Shown: positions 33,910-44,751 of the stretch, piece after piece | Layout of the letters: every line of letters begins with the position of its first letter | How positions within the stretch are numbered: the first letter of the stretch is position 1 | From: Dioszegia crocea | Taxonomy: Eukaryota; Basidiomycota; Tremellomycetes; Tremellales; Bulleribasidiaceae | Reading direction: 5' to 3' | DNA: 64,000 nucleotides | NCBI GenBank assembly: GCA_001600615.1 | Contig: BCKK01000007.1 | Location: forward strand, 1,208,431 to 1,272,430 | The notes under the pieces: generated by a model | Told to the model about the DNA's origin: nothing | Databases searched by the model: none | The model's input: only the letters and a program-made list of their open reading frames with translations | Translations under genes and position numbers: made by a program

Positions 33910-34439
33910 TTATTCCTCATCCGCTATTCTCTTCGCCCGCTTATCTTCAATCTCCTTCATCACCCTACTTTCATTAACTGACCTCCACTCGCCAATCGCC
34001 CGCTCCGTCGCTATCTTCCCTTCCATCGCCAATGCATTCCGAGCATGTTTCCGAATTTCGTTCTCTTGTAATCGTAGTGAGTGTTCATATTTGAACAAAT
34101 GGGAGTCGGCGCCTACTACCAGTCCAAAGACTGAAGCTGAGGATACCATGAAGCCTTTTATGGCTAATGTTTGGCGTCTAAGCCATTAACCTCTGTATCA
34201 CATGCGATCTAAGGTGGAAAGGGCCCACCTAAACATTGGAAAGTAAGCGTGTGCAGCTCCTACTATCGCAGCTCCATATATCGTCCATCTCAATGCACCT
34301 TTCAAACCACCCTCGATCTGGATCCGATACTGCTCATGAGCCAGGCATTCTAAACACGACTTTCAAAGCCGGGACTTACAGCTCTTTCCGTCTGCTCTTC
34401 CCTTGCCGCCCTCGCTGCTATCTCTGATGGCGATACCAT
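33910..34439 (-). CDS. small membrane protein resembling the Rcf2 N-terminal domain
   Basis: Three exons encode about 130 residues. The start MVSPSEIAARAAREEQTERA at 34439 joins GGLKGALRWTIYGAAIVGAA, then AYFPMFRRQTLAIKGFMVSS with ASVFGLVVGADSHL, and ends with a charged helical tail to KRIADEE. The order GG-x-x-GAL, a hydrophobic segment, YFPxFR, TLxIK, a second hydrophobic segment and an acidic AD/AE resembles the N-terminal part of yeast Rcf2, an inner-membrane factor of the cytochrome bc1-oxidase supercomplex. That match is from memory of the pattern and is tentative. Two hydrophobic helices are visible, so a membrane location is likely. It diverges from RAD9 across 222 bp. Confidence 0.6.
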
Positions 34440-34661
34440 ATCCTGAACATATAGCTAATATAACTTGTGTCTACATATGGTCTCCGAAATCTCGATCCAG
34501 GCCGTGATTCGGCGATCCCCGCTCCGAGCAGCTCACGTGACTTCTCCGAGGCCCGTGCGTAGTTTCAGAACTTTTGTTGACACGGACGCGAAGGGGGTAT
34601 GTAGAACTATACATTCCTTCTTTCCTCTACACATATCATGCAATAGAAGAGGTAAGGCGCA

Positions 34662-37600
34662 ATGCAGGCCTCTATCGACGTGAGGCATCTTAAAGGTGAG
34701 CTCACACGGCCTCTCGTGACCCTCAATGGGGAACACTTTCGTGGTCAATCAGCTCATCCATCAGATTTCGTCCGGCTTCTTCAGTGTGCCAGCAAGTACG
34801 GAGATGACCTCTGTATACACGCCAACAAAGACATAGTGAGCTCACTCGTGGTCTAACGCTGCAAGGTGATCATAAAGCTGACGATCAAAGTGGGAACTCG
34901 CAGTGACCAACTCTTCAAGCTCGGCTTTTTGCCTCTTCAAACTCTACCCCGAATTCTTCTCGCGGTATTCGGCTCTGGGGAATCCGTCAGCGAGGAGGAA
35001 GGGTGTAAAGTGTAGTTTGCTGGTCAAGGTGAGTCTTACGCTCTAGACAACGTGATATGGCTATGTTCCGAGGTGGTTTGGCGGAGAGCGTGCATTCCGG
35101 TCGTGCTGGGTATGTCGGGCGGCGAGGTGGTAGTGAGGACAAGCTCAGGGAGGCGGAAAAGGAAGGAAGGTCACAGTTGCTCAAGAAACCCTTGAGTAGG
35201 ATCCATATCCTGCTTTATTTCTCGACTCGGGAATTCTAGCCTGTTCCTTCTCCCTCTCGACCGCTAGCTGCCTATCCTTGCAAGAGCAGTACAGCCCACT
35301 CCCCAAGCTGCAACTTCGAGTGCGCATGGACAATAGCTAATCCACAGAGCGTCCTAGCCGTCCTCGGCAAAGCCAACTCAATATCTACCATCGAGAGGCT
35401 CGACCTACTCATCCGAGATCCCAAGGGCGAGCTCAAGTCCAAACCCGGCTCTTCATCCGCTTCGTCTGCTAGCGTCTCGGGCAGCCACACCGACTCTGAC
35501 CTGAATGGGCCCGCACGATCCGATTCCGATTTCACAGGGTTTGACGATGATGATTACGATGCGGACCCACATTCGCCTCAGAGCGTCCTAATCGTTCGTC
35601 TTGTCTGCAAACACGGTAAGCTATGTCTGGCTCATTTTCGCCAATCCAGCTGACATCTAGGCGTCACCAAAATGCACACCCTAAACCTTACCCAGTCCGA
35701 ATTCATTCGAGTGGATATCGACCCCGATTCCACACCTTCGTCATTCACAATCTCCGCCCGCACCCTTCGAAACTGGCTCGATCACTTTTCCCTTACTTCC
35801 TCACATATAAGCTCGACAAACAATCAGCTCAAAGCCGAAAATCAGCTCGGTTGGATGTTTGGGAAGAATGAAGTGAGGCTTAAGAGCTGGGAAGGCGGGA
35901 GTAAAGATTTGTGTACTGAGATAAAAGTGGATGTGGCGGAATTTGGACATGATTCGGATGGAGTGGCGAGTTATTGGGTTGAGCAAGAGAGGGTGGATTT
36001 GACTTTACCTATGAAGGAGTTTAGAGTGAGTTTACGCGATGTACTTGAATTCATAGGCAAAGCTGACGATATAGGCAACACTCCAACTTGCCGATTCTAT
36101 GAATATCGACCTGACAATCGCCTTCTCTCTTCCTTCTCAACCACTCACTATGGTCTATACCGGCGGACTCGAAGATAGCTTTGACATCTTTTGCGCTATT
36201 GCAACGATGAACTGTGAAGCGTTCCCTACCGATTTTGGCAAGGGCGGGGGTGCGGGTGCGAATGACGTTGCTGGCGGTGGCGGTGGCGGTGATACTAGGC
36301 CGATTGGAGGTTTGGATCCGAAAGGACGGCGTATCGTCAGTGATTTGACGGACGATGGGGTGCCACATCATGGTAATGGGGATGGTCAAGGGGGTGGGGA
36401 TAAGGATATGGGAGGGCCAGACCAGGCGGAAGGGAGTCAGCGGAATGGCAACAGCAGCGCCAATGGCCACGCTAATAAACGACATAAATCCGATTATAAC
36501 CCCTCCGCCACACCTCGCCGATCTCAATCTGCGCAATCTCAGACCCGGCGTCAAATTGGAAGGTTGGACATTACGCCCAGTGCCCGTCGGACGGGCTCGA
36601 TTCAGCCTGCGATGGTCTATGGGACGCCGATCCAGCGGAGTGGGTCTGTCAATGGGAATGGAGGTGGCGGTGGGTCTAGCCAAGTAGGCGGAATCGGCCA
36701 TGAGGGAAATGGACGGAATGGAGGGGATGAAGCGCTGTTTATGCCTGGTGGAAGTCAAGAGGATGATGATGCGGCCCAGCCAAGGGCGACTCAAGGGGTT
36801 ATGCAGATGAGTCAAGAGGAAGTATTGCAGTTGAGTGGTCTGGCGGATATTGGAGCAGAGGGGTTGATGGATTTAATGGATGAAGGTGAGGATGAGGATT
36901 ATGAGGCTGAGCAAGCGGCAAGGGCGCGTGGGCTTGGTCCAGATGGGGAGAGAAGAGGAGGGGAGGGAAGAAGAGGACAAGTGGGCGCATTGGAAAGTTG
37001 GGATGATGGGGATTTGGAGGATGGCCAAGAAGGGGGGATGTTCGAAGCGGATGGATCTATCTTTGATCCGGGAGTGACATATGATCCTCCACCCGAATCT
37101 AGCTTCGTCCCGCTGCTGCCTAGCCAAAGTCAGAGTCAATATCGGTCGACATTACCGCCTGGGCGTGTGATTTTGGGGGAGAGAAGCATGGCGAGTATTG
37201 GGGCGGCTGGACGAAGAGAGGAGGGGAGGGATGGATCAGGACGTACTGGGCCGGCGCAGGGGCCGGGGCTGGGGTCAGGAGGTGTAATTGGGGTTGGAGG
37301 TCTGGGTATGGGTACAGGTACAGGAAGCTCTGGGAGTTCTTCAAGAGGGAGAGAATATCCACCTGCGAGAGTCCGGAGTGAGACGGAAGAGGATCGTGAG
37401 ATGAGGGGTGATATACGTGGTATGTATGGGGGTGGGGATAGGGACAGGGGCGGGAGTAAGCGTATGGACAGGGATGGCCAGGGCGGGGTCGGGAATGGGA
37501 AAGAAGGGGAAGATGAGGATGATGATTTCGAAGAGCTGGGACCGACGCAGGAACCTCCGTCAGCTGGGAGAAAGGTGAGTTTGTCAAGTTTCTGTGGCAC

Positions 37601-37683
37601 GAGCATGGGGTAGGGGAACAAAGAGTGTATGGTCGGTGCACATATGCTGATTTTTATAGTTCACTACTTTCTTCAAAGATTGA
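34662..37683 (+). CDS. RAD9: RAD9 checkpoint clamp subunit
   Basis: Subunit of the 9-1-1 (Rad9-Hus1-Rad1) DNA-damage clamp that recruits and activates the ATR/Mec1-type kinase. Exons join as MQASIDVRHLK, DFVRLLQCASKYGDDLCIHA, then WELAVTNSSSSAFCLFKLYP, EFFSRYSALG and CSLLVK, the Rad9 N-terminal fold, where SSxSAFxxF is characteristic. The second PCNA-like domain includes SVLIVRLVCKHGVTKMHTLN, VDLTLPMKEFR and MNIDLTIAFSLPSQPLTMVY. A very long C-terminal tail of about 450 residues follows. It is Gly/Asp/Glu-rich, with SQ dipeptides as possible checkpoint-kinase sites, and the last exon ends KFTTFFKD. The start is the only Met that splices into the KDFV frame. The tail is longer and more repetitive than in animal Rad9. 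Confidence 0.87.
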
Positions 37684-37931
37684 TTAGAGAGTATGAGGAA
37701 GGAGTAAGGGGTCTCGTCTGAGGAGTGGAGGGTGATGATCGAATGGAGTGAAAGTCAGCGAGTGGGTTGGGGGAATGTGTGGATCATGTGTGAAAGATTG
37801 AGGATTGTTAAACCGTGGTCATCAATAGATAAGATGTGTATAGTATAGCCCCCCAACCTGTCATCGTTGTATATATCATATGTACCCATCATCATGAGCG
37901 AGGATAGCAGGGCACATCGGCTAGGGCCAGC

Positions 37932-38252
37932 TTACAAAGGCTTACTGACCTCCGGCCCGGCGCCCGACCCACCTGTCGAAGGATTCCGTTTCTGACAAGA
38001 AGTGCGAGACACCATTGCTTTCAGCCACAGCCTGACGCAGCCACCCACTTACCAGAGCCATCAGCGCCTCAGCCTCAGCCCCAATAGCCCCAGTCAAGCC
38101 TTGTGAGACCTTTACGTCACCGCCACATTCCTCACTCTCTTTCCGGAAGCGCGTCGCCCACGTGGCATGACGCGGTGCAACCCCCCTACACAACGCTCAA
38201 GCTTCTAGTCATCCATACCATATCCCCCTCTCACTCAGCGTCACCTATACAT
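37932..38252 (-). CDS. tiny hypothetical protein, about 66 residues
   Basis: Three small exons on the minus strand join in frame: MYR from 38252, GVAPRHATWATRFRKESEEC through GAEAEALMAL, and KRNPSTGGSGAGPEVSKPL ending at 37932. Both inferred introns (about 57 and 60 nt) have GT-AG ends. I do not recognise it. The basic, Arg-rich N-terminus could be a mitochondrial targeting signal, which is inference. Its start lies only 34 bp from the start of the divergent F-BAR/RhoGAP gene. The whole model could be wrong; the intact alternative is a single frame of 83 codons beginning at 38193. Confidence 0.4.
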
Positions 38253-38286
38253 AGCGGGCACAGCTAGCCGGACTAAGTAGCCGAAG

Positions 38287-41200
38287 ATGGCACCCGTCAC
38301 TCTGCCCCCGTCATTTTACAATTCTTTCTGGTCAGCGGACTATCGAACAGGACTCGAGATCCTCTTTAAGGAGCTAGATAATGTACGTTCTCGCTGTTGT
38401 GCAAGACTGACATATAGGGCTGTAAAGAAGCCGAAGAAGTGGCAGTATTCATCGAAGTAAGCTATCTGGTACTGGGACAGAGTTCCGAAGCTGACCAAAC
38501 AGTCCCAAGCCAAGGGACATCACGCACTCTCTCAAACTCTACTAGTACCCCCCGTTTCTGCCCCGCCGTCAACATCATCACTCCAGCATACTCTCCTGGC
38601 ACTCAAGGGCGCTTCTTCGGCACGTGGAGAGGCCCACCGGTCTCTTGCGCTGGAGTTGGAGAATCGGATTTTGGTCGGGTATCAACAGTGGGCTGAGAGG
38701 CACCATGAGCGCGTCACGGAAGGGCGGAAAGAGGTTTTGGGTAAGGGCGGAGTCGTGGCTGCCTGGGAAAAGGAAGTGGGCAAGGTCAATGCTGTGAGTT
38801 GTCAAAGATATGAGGATTTGGATGTCTCGACCGAGAGTATTGAGGCTGATTGGGTAGTTGAAGGCTACTTATGCTGCAAAGACCCGAGCGGCAGATGATG
38901 GTGAAGACGAGTAAGCTTCCTTCATCATAAGCGCCTTGATGAAGTAGTAAGCTGACAAACTAGTGCCAGATTCGCCCCTGCCTCCTCCCCCAAACCCTCC
39001 CCCGCCCACCTCAAATCACCCTCCATAACCTCGACAGACGGCTACACTGCCTCACCCTCACCCAAATCTGCCGCTTTGAAACGGACCGGAACCGTCGCTG
39101 ATCGAATCTCCGAAAAGCTTCGAGCGGCAAGTATAACATCTACCAATGGGACTTCTATCCCCCTTTCGCCCGGCCAAAACCTCATGAGTCCACCTTCGTC
39201 CAACTCGAGATTGCACAAACCGGTTCTTTCAATCGATGGCAAGATGCTCCCTCCTCCTCCTAGTCCGCTCGGCGGCACTCCAGCTGCAGACGGCTCAAGA
39301 AGTCCCGTCAGTCCCGGTAGTCCCCGAGAAGACGCCTTCATCCCCCCCTCTGACCCCGACGGTCGACCCACAATGGGCCCTGCTCCTCCAGAAAAAGAGG
39401 GCACAATGGCCGTATTGGAAGTTTCTCCACCTCCAATCCTTCTTTCCGGTCTGTCCCTCTCTGCCCAAGGGCTCAAAGATCTTTTGAAGCGATTCGACGC
39501 CTACCTCCTCACCAACCCTTCCCCAACTGCCGATTTATCAGCAGTATCGACCAAATCCAATGCAGCGCTTGCATCTCGCCACCGGACATCCATGCTTGGG
39601 ACATACGACAAGACATTCTCCGGCGAAGAAGTCATTGAATGGTTAAGGGACAATGTGGAGGGTTTCGGAGGAGATTGGGAACGGTGCGTAGATGCCGCAA
39701 GGGAATTGACAAGTATGGGACATTTCTCACGGATCGGCGTCAGCGTTCAAAGGGGATTTGAAGGTGGTGCAGAGACCTACTATATTCTGAGGTCAAACCC
39801 CCTTACCGACCCTTCCCCAGTTTCGGCTCTTTCGGCAGCGGCAATGGAGAAGATTCAGATATCGAATATATCCTCTCCGCTCTCGCCGGCTACGTCGGCC
39901 AATATCCAAAGTATGCTCAAGTCTTATGTACCCGCTAGGTTTGCGGCGAGTGATGAGCCTCAGCATGTGCGTCTGAGACGGGAGGCGCAGAAGGCCGATG
40001 AGGCCTATAAGGAGGGAGTGAGAGTGGTGGAGATGAAGAGGCTGGAGATGGAGGAGAAGGTTGAAAGGGGGTTGAGGGTTTGGGAGAGGTGGGAGAGGGA
40101 ACGTTTGACGGTGGTTCAGCAAGGTAAGCTTTGACCAATCTGTTCAGAAATAAAATAAGGAGCTGACCGTGGTAGTGTTGAAGCAATACGAAGCAGCACT
40201 TTCCCGCCTACCTACCCGTCTGGCCGCTTTACAAGAAAGCACAACATTATCCGTCGAAGCCTACAACCCCGACGCAGATCTCAAAGCGCTCATTGAGGGT
40301 AATAGGACAGGTCCATTCCGACCTCAACCACACTTGTATGAATCACTCGAAGTGGATCAGCCCGAAGTGAGCTTTGGGATCGATCTGAGGAAATGGTCGG
40401 GTGATGTAGGTGGGTGGAAATCTGCGGCGCAGGCGCCCAAGAGGGAAAAAGGGGCTATTCCGGATGTGCTAAGGGCGTTGTTGAGGGGTATTGAAGAATT
40501 AGGTGAGGGGGCGAATGATGATCGTAAGTCTTGTTCTCTTGTCTCCTATCCCTTCTCTCTTCTCTTTCTCCCTTTCTAACCATCCGTTCTTTCCTCTTGT
40601 CCCTTCATTCTCCTTCTGCCAGGCATAGGTGACGGCCAATTGGCTAACCCAGCAGAAAAACGAAAAGCATGGATATACGAAGTTCCCCTTCCCGAAACCC
40701 ACGCACTCCGGAATTCATTGAACAACCCCGACATCCCCACTGAAGATTTAGTGTCCATCATTAAACAATTCAACCTACCCATCGCAGCGGGTACAGCAAA
40801 ACTATGGTTGCTCGAACTCAACCCTCCTGTCCTAGGATGGGAAGGGTGGGAGGATGCTAAAGCGATATACCCCAGTGTAGGCGCGGATCAGGAGAGGGAT
40901 ATGACTTCTGCGGTGATTTCAGTTTTGGGCAGATTGGGAGGTATTCAGATATACGTCATTGATGCTTTGGTTGGGTATTTACGACGGTAAGTCTTACGTC
41001 TGGCGTCAGGGGTGTGGCTGAATGAGTTAGGTTGATCGATTCGACAAATGCGGAAGAATCTGATGAGATTTATATCACCAAACTTGCCCTTTCACTTGGC
41101 CGATGTAAGCTTCTCCACTTGTATCAGTGTTTAAGGATTGAAGCTGATAATTCTAGGTATCCTTCGACCGCAACTCGAGACAGACCTAACAATAGGCGAC

Positions 41201-42172
41201 CGGACCCCCTCACTGTTCCTCGCCGACCTCATCACTCTCTACTCTGCCGTCCTTCCCCCTTTGGTCGAAAAGAAGAAACTTGACGCCGAGAGAGTTATGC
41301 CAATCAGGAAGCGTACCGTCTTAGTCGACCAGCGAATCTCACGTCGAAACATCAGCGAAGATGATAATACCCAGGCGTTACTCGAACGGCAGATGGCTTT
41401 ACAGCACCCTGTACCTACCCCACCTAGGGAGTCTTTGGGATTGAAGAGGGAGAAGAGCGAGGGTGTCGTTCCACTCTCCAATCGCCAGCCTCAGTCTCAG
41501 ATGCAGAGCAACACCTCGGCCCCTCCGCTCACACACGTCACATCCCCTACTCTCCCAACTCTCCCAGCGTCCTCTGGCCTAGGACTCGGATTCGGCTTTG
41601 ACTCCGCACCCCAAATGGCCGAACCTGTCGATTCAGATGATGAAGGACGAGAACCACCCTTCAATCCCAATTCTGTCCAAGTCATCCCTCCTACCCCGGC
41701 CCAGAACTCTTCGGCATACATCCCCGAAAGTGTTTCGACGGAAGCATATGATACGTCCGCTACGGCCGATATCCTCGATGGGCTGATTGATGGGGATGAA
41801 GATGTGCCTATTGCGGGTGCGGCGACTAGTGCGGCTGGGTTGAAGAGGGCTACGAGTGGGGAAGTGGTGTCTGGCTCTGGGGGTTTGGGATCGGGAAGTA
41901 GATTGAGAGGGCCTAGAGCTGCACGGGGGCCGAGACCTGCGCCGGGAAGGGGGGTTAGTGTTGTTGGAGTCAGTGGGACTGAAGGGGAGGAGTCGTCTGG
42001 TGAGTTTTTGGTTTGAGTTGGGTCGGGAGATGTATATGGGACCTGAGCTGATGTTTTAGCTGGATCGGTTACTCCTACCCGGAGTGGAAGTGCAGCAGGC
42101 AGTAACAATGGCGGACTGCATAGGTCAAAGGGGAGCGTCAGCGCCATGGCGGCTAGGTTCGAGAAGAACTAG
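38287..42172 (+). CDS. F-BAR, DEP and RhoGAP domain protein (Rgd2-like)
   Basis: Rho-family GTPase-activating protein with membrane-curving F-BAR domain, acting at the plasma membrane in polarity and cell-wall control. The start MAPVTLPPSFYNSFWSADYR with TGLEILFKELDNG is a classic F-BAR opening; FIESQAKGHHALSQTLL and LELENRILVGYQQWAERHHE continue it. After a Ser/Pro-rich insert, a DEP domain appears (TYDKTFSGEEVIEWLRDNVE and YYILR), followed by the second F-BAR half (coiled YKEGVRVVEMKRLEMEEKVE). The RhoGAP domain includes IPDVLRALLRGIEEL, EDLVSIIKQFNLPIAAGTAK, YVIDALVGYLRRLIDSTNAE and KLALSLGRCILRP, but the arginine-finger GxxRxxG motif is not obvious as I read it. The tail is disordered, ending GSVSAMAARFEKN. 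This domain order is that of yeast Rgd2. Confidence 0.88.
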
Positions 42173-42771
42173 GGGGACGTGTTGTGGCTTGAAGGCGATC
42201 ATTTGGCGGGTCTTGATTTCGGCCATGGGGTTGCGAGGGTCACAGTTGGGCGATGCGAAGACGTCATGGATAAGCGACGGCCTACATGAAAGAAAGATGC
42301 TTTGTGCGACGCTTTCGCCGTGGTGAGTCTCAGGTGAGAGGCGAATCTGGGTACTGGAACGACTGAATCATCGACGCTCGGCACTCAAACCTCGACGCAC
42401 GAAAACACTGACACACATGTCTTTCGACGTCGATCTCGTCCCAGAGACCTCAGAGCTATCTTTCTCGTCATACTGAAATCTTCGCCCTCGACGGTTACGA
42501 GACGTACATCAGTTGCTGACTTTGCGTTAGTTCGGAGGTTGAAACGGTTTGAGCATTTGAGGGTAGCGCTGAAACCTGATTCAGTCATCCTTTGACCAAC
42601 CAGGCCTGATTTGATCGGGTCGAGATCGAGGCAAGAAAAACGGGACTCATCGTATGCCAATCCTCTTTGAAGCGCCTCAATACCTCAATATCAAATTACG
42701 CATCAACAGCTCTGTGCCCAGCTCTACATTCCCGCCGGCGCCGTCAACACCATTCTCGGTACATCACAACG
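42173..42771. other. intergenic region upstream of an unknown gene
   Basis: About 600 bp. Includes an in-frame 35-codon upstream extension (from 42667) of the next gene; the sequence just before 42772 looks like a 5' leader (CATCACAACG before the ATG). Nothing else recognised. Confidence 0.5.
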
Positions 42772-43350
42772 ATGTCTGCTCAGACTCTCGACCAGCTCCA
42801 TACCACCTGCGCGAGTGTCACTCCTCTTATCCTCGCTGATGCATCCTCATCATGGAGCGCTCATCTCGGTTGCCTGGATTTTCAGAAAGGCTTCGACACC
42901 ATGTCTCCGATCTTGGATGCTATCGATGCGACACTCGACTCACTCAAGGCTGGCACAGACGCGCTCGACGAAACGCAGCTCACCGCAGTCTGTGAATCCG
43001 TATTGCTCGCTATGAGGCAAGGGCTCTACGCAGAGTGGACAGAGCAGGTCAACGGACTGATCGAAGAGAACCCCGAGAACCTCGGAGGGAATGCGTCTGA
43101 TGTCGAGCTGGTGACGGCGCTCATGGAGGCAGCTGGCGGATTCAAGATTACCTGTGATTCCATCAAGGACTCCCTCCTCGTTCTGCAGAATGCAGCACTC
43201 GCTGCCTACTTTGATGAAAGACTAGAAAGTGAAGGGGGCGGGTGGAGATTGGAGTCAATTGAATGGCAGAGGGACGCCATTGATGCCTACGGCTCACTCG
43301 GAGCGAGCCTTGATTCGTGTGACATATGGGGCGGGCTTATCGGCTACTAG
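42772..43350 (+). CDS. unknown intronless protein, 192 residues
   Basis: A single open frame starting MSAQTLDQLHTTCASVTPLI and ending LDSCDIWGGLIGY. Almost entirely helical and acidic (ILDAIDATLDSLKAGTDALD, VLLAMRQGLYAEWTEQVNGL, DVELVTALMEAAGGF), with no membrane segment. I do not recognise the family. The frame extends in-frame upstream to an ATG at 42667, adding an Arg-rich N-terminus that could serve as a mitochondrial presequence; I prefer 42772 because of its leader context. Lack of introns, in a region where most genes are heavily split, suggests a young, retro-copied or transferred gene, but this is weak evidence. The next plus-strand gene, also intronless and helical, lies 583 bp downstream. 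Confidence 0.6.
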   Translation: MSAQTLDQLHTTCASVTPLILADASSSWSAHLGCLDFQKGFDTMSPILDAIDATLDSLKAGTDALDETQLTAVCESVLLAMRQGLYAEWTEQVNGLIEENPENLGGNASDVELVTALMEAAGGFKITCDSIKDSLLVLQNAALAAYFDERLESEGGGWRLESIEWQRDAIDAYGSLGASLDSCDIWGGLIGY

Positions 43351-43933
43351 CATTCATTTCCAGTCCGTAGTGGCAAGAGAAGATTGATTTAGGTGCCCCC
43401 AGGTTCATGTTTGGGTCACCAACCTTTTGTTTAGTCAAGTACTGCCGTTGGACTCTTTCCCGGAACCTCAGGCCGCCTCGAAGCGTGAAGGGTCCTTCGG
43501 GTACAGTCACACACAGTGCAATATGAAGCCCGAATGCGTTTCGGCATTTAGGAGTCCTGCAGGCCCTTCTTTGACTACTGCGATAACGCCACCTACATTA
43601 GTGGCGTTGTGTGACCACCCGTTGCGGAAGGATGCTTCGCTCCGAGGTAACTTAAGGAAGTAGAATCTTGCGACATGGCTACGTCATTGCGTCCTGTTGT
43701 GTGTCACCGTGAGACAAGACTCAATGCTTCCCTCCGAGGGACCGAAGAGGGACTGCGAAGTGTGAGACGTTTGTGACCGTGTGTCAAGAGATTCCTTTGA
43801 TCAGACGTCTAGGTCTCGGTTTTACCCGGCCTTCCGACTTGGATCTCCGATGGGTAATCACGGGCGCAGGGGTTGACGAGGCTGAGACCCATTTTTCGCC
43901 ACCCATCGATAATAAGACACTTCACCTGGCACC
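43351..43933. other. intergenic region with short imperfect repeats
   Basis: A 583 bp gap between two intronless plus-strand genes. It contains two related stretches, ATGCTTCGCTCCGAGG near 43632 and ATGCTTCCCTCCGAGG near 43723, about 90 bp apart, and CCTTCGG/GAAGGGTCC motifs. No gene recognised. Confidence 0.45.
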
Positions 43934-44578
43934 ATGCCGCGAAAACACAAACGTCAATCTCCGACACTCAAGCCCCAATCGAGGTATATCGCTGCACAGG
44001 CTTCGACAATTGAAGCCGCTTCGATGGGGGGCCAGGGTCGATCTGCCGGCTCTCAGTCCAATGAGACCGAAGAAGAACGCCTGACCTCCACTCTTGACAT
44101 GAAGATTCGTGCCCTTTCCAAAAGTCTCAGCGGATATGTCTCCTCTATCCCTCCTTTTCTGTACACGATTCCTCTGGATCTCGACAAGAATGCGCTGCTG
44201 GAGTTCGAGAGCACATGCGAGAGACTCGGGAACCTCTTCGTCAATGATCATGACCAGGTGGCCGAAATCCAGAGCCTGGTCGACCAAGGAGCTATGAGCA
44301 GTGCGTTAGGGTCGCAGTCCCTGACAGCCGCCTTGACCCATTGTCTTTGGATCAGGGAGTACCTTAACAAAGCGAACAATTCGCTGGCAGGTTCGAATTT
44401 GCCGCCGAAATCCGAGGATGTGCGGAAGAGTTCGTATGTTTTGGTCGAGGTGATGATTGGAGACTCCGGCCAGGGGCTGTACGGGCGATTGAGTTTGATC
44501 GAGGCGAAGACTACCCCGGCCATGTATACACCGGGGACTTCCATTACGGGGGAGGGGGATCCGGATCGGGAGGGATAG
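43934..44578 (+). CDS. unknown intronless protein, 214 residues
   Basis: A single open frame starting MPRKHKRQSPTLKPQSRYIA, with a basic N-terminus typical of nuclear signals. A mostly helical body follows: LTSTLDMKIRALSKSLSGYV, ALLEFESTCERLGNLFVNDH, and SQSLTAALTHCLWIREYLNK. The tail is Gly/Pro-rich, TPGTSITGEGDPDREG. I do not recognise the family. No cysteine cluster, catalytic motif or membrane segment is evident. Intronless like its upstream neighbour. Codon use is balanced and the frame is uninterrupted, supporting a real gene. Function unknown. Confidence 0.6.
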   Translation: MPRKHKRQSPTLKPQSRYIAAQASTIEAASMGGQGRSAGSQSNETEEERLTSTLDMKIRALSKSLSGYVSSIPPFLYTIPLDLDKNALLEFESTCERLGNLFVNDHDQVAEIQSLVDQGAMSSALGSQSLTAALTHCLWIREYLNKANNSLAGSNLPPKSEDVRKSSYVLVEVMIGDSGQGLYGRLSLIEAKTTPAMYTPGTSITGEGDPDREG

Positions 44579-44751
44579 TGAGGGAGGGGTGTGTGTGGTT
44601 GCTGTAGAAGCTGTCTGTTTTCTAGGAGTCAACCGTCAGGGTGTGAGCGGGTTAGTGGCATTCCAAGTCGGGAATCGTGATTGGCCGTGATGCCAATAGC
44701 ATTTGAGATCTTCGACTCTAGGCGGAACGTACTACGAGTCTCATTTGGGAG

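Noticed and set aside
33729..33977. Plus-strand open frame of 82 codons
   Set aside because: It runs antisense into the better supported Rcf2-like gene and shows no motif; likely a shadow.
36099..37613. Long minus-strand open frames opposite RAD9
   Set aside because: They are shadows of the Gly/Asp-rich RAD9 tail; splice sites and the clamp domain support the plus strand.
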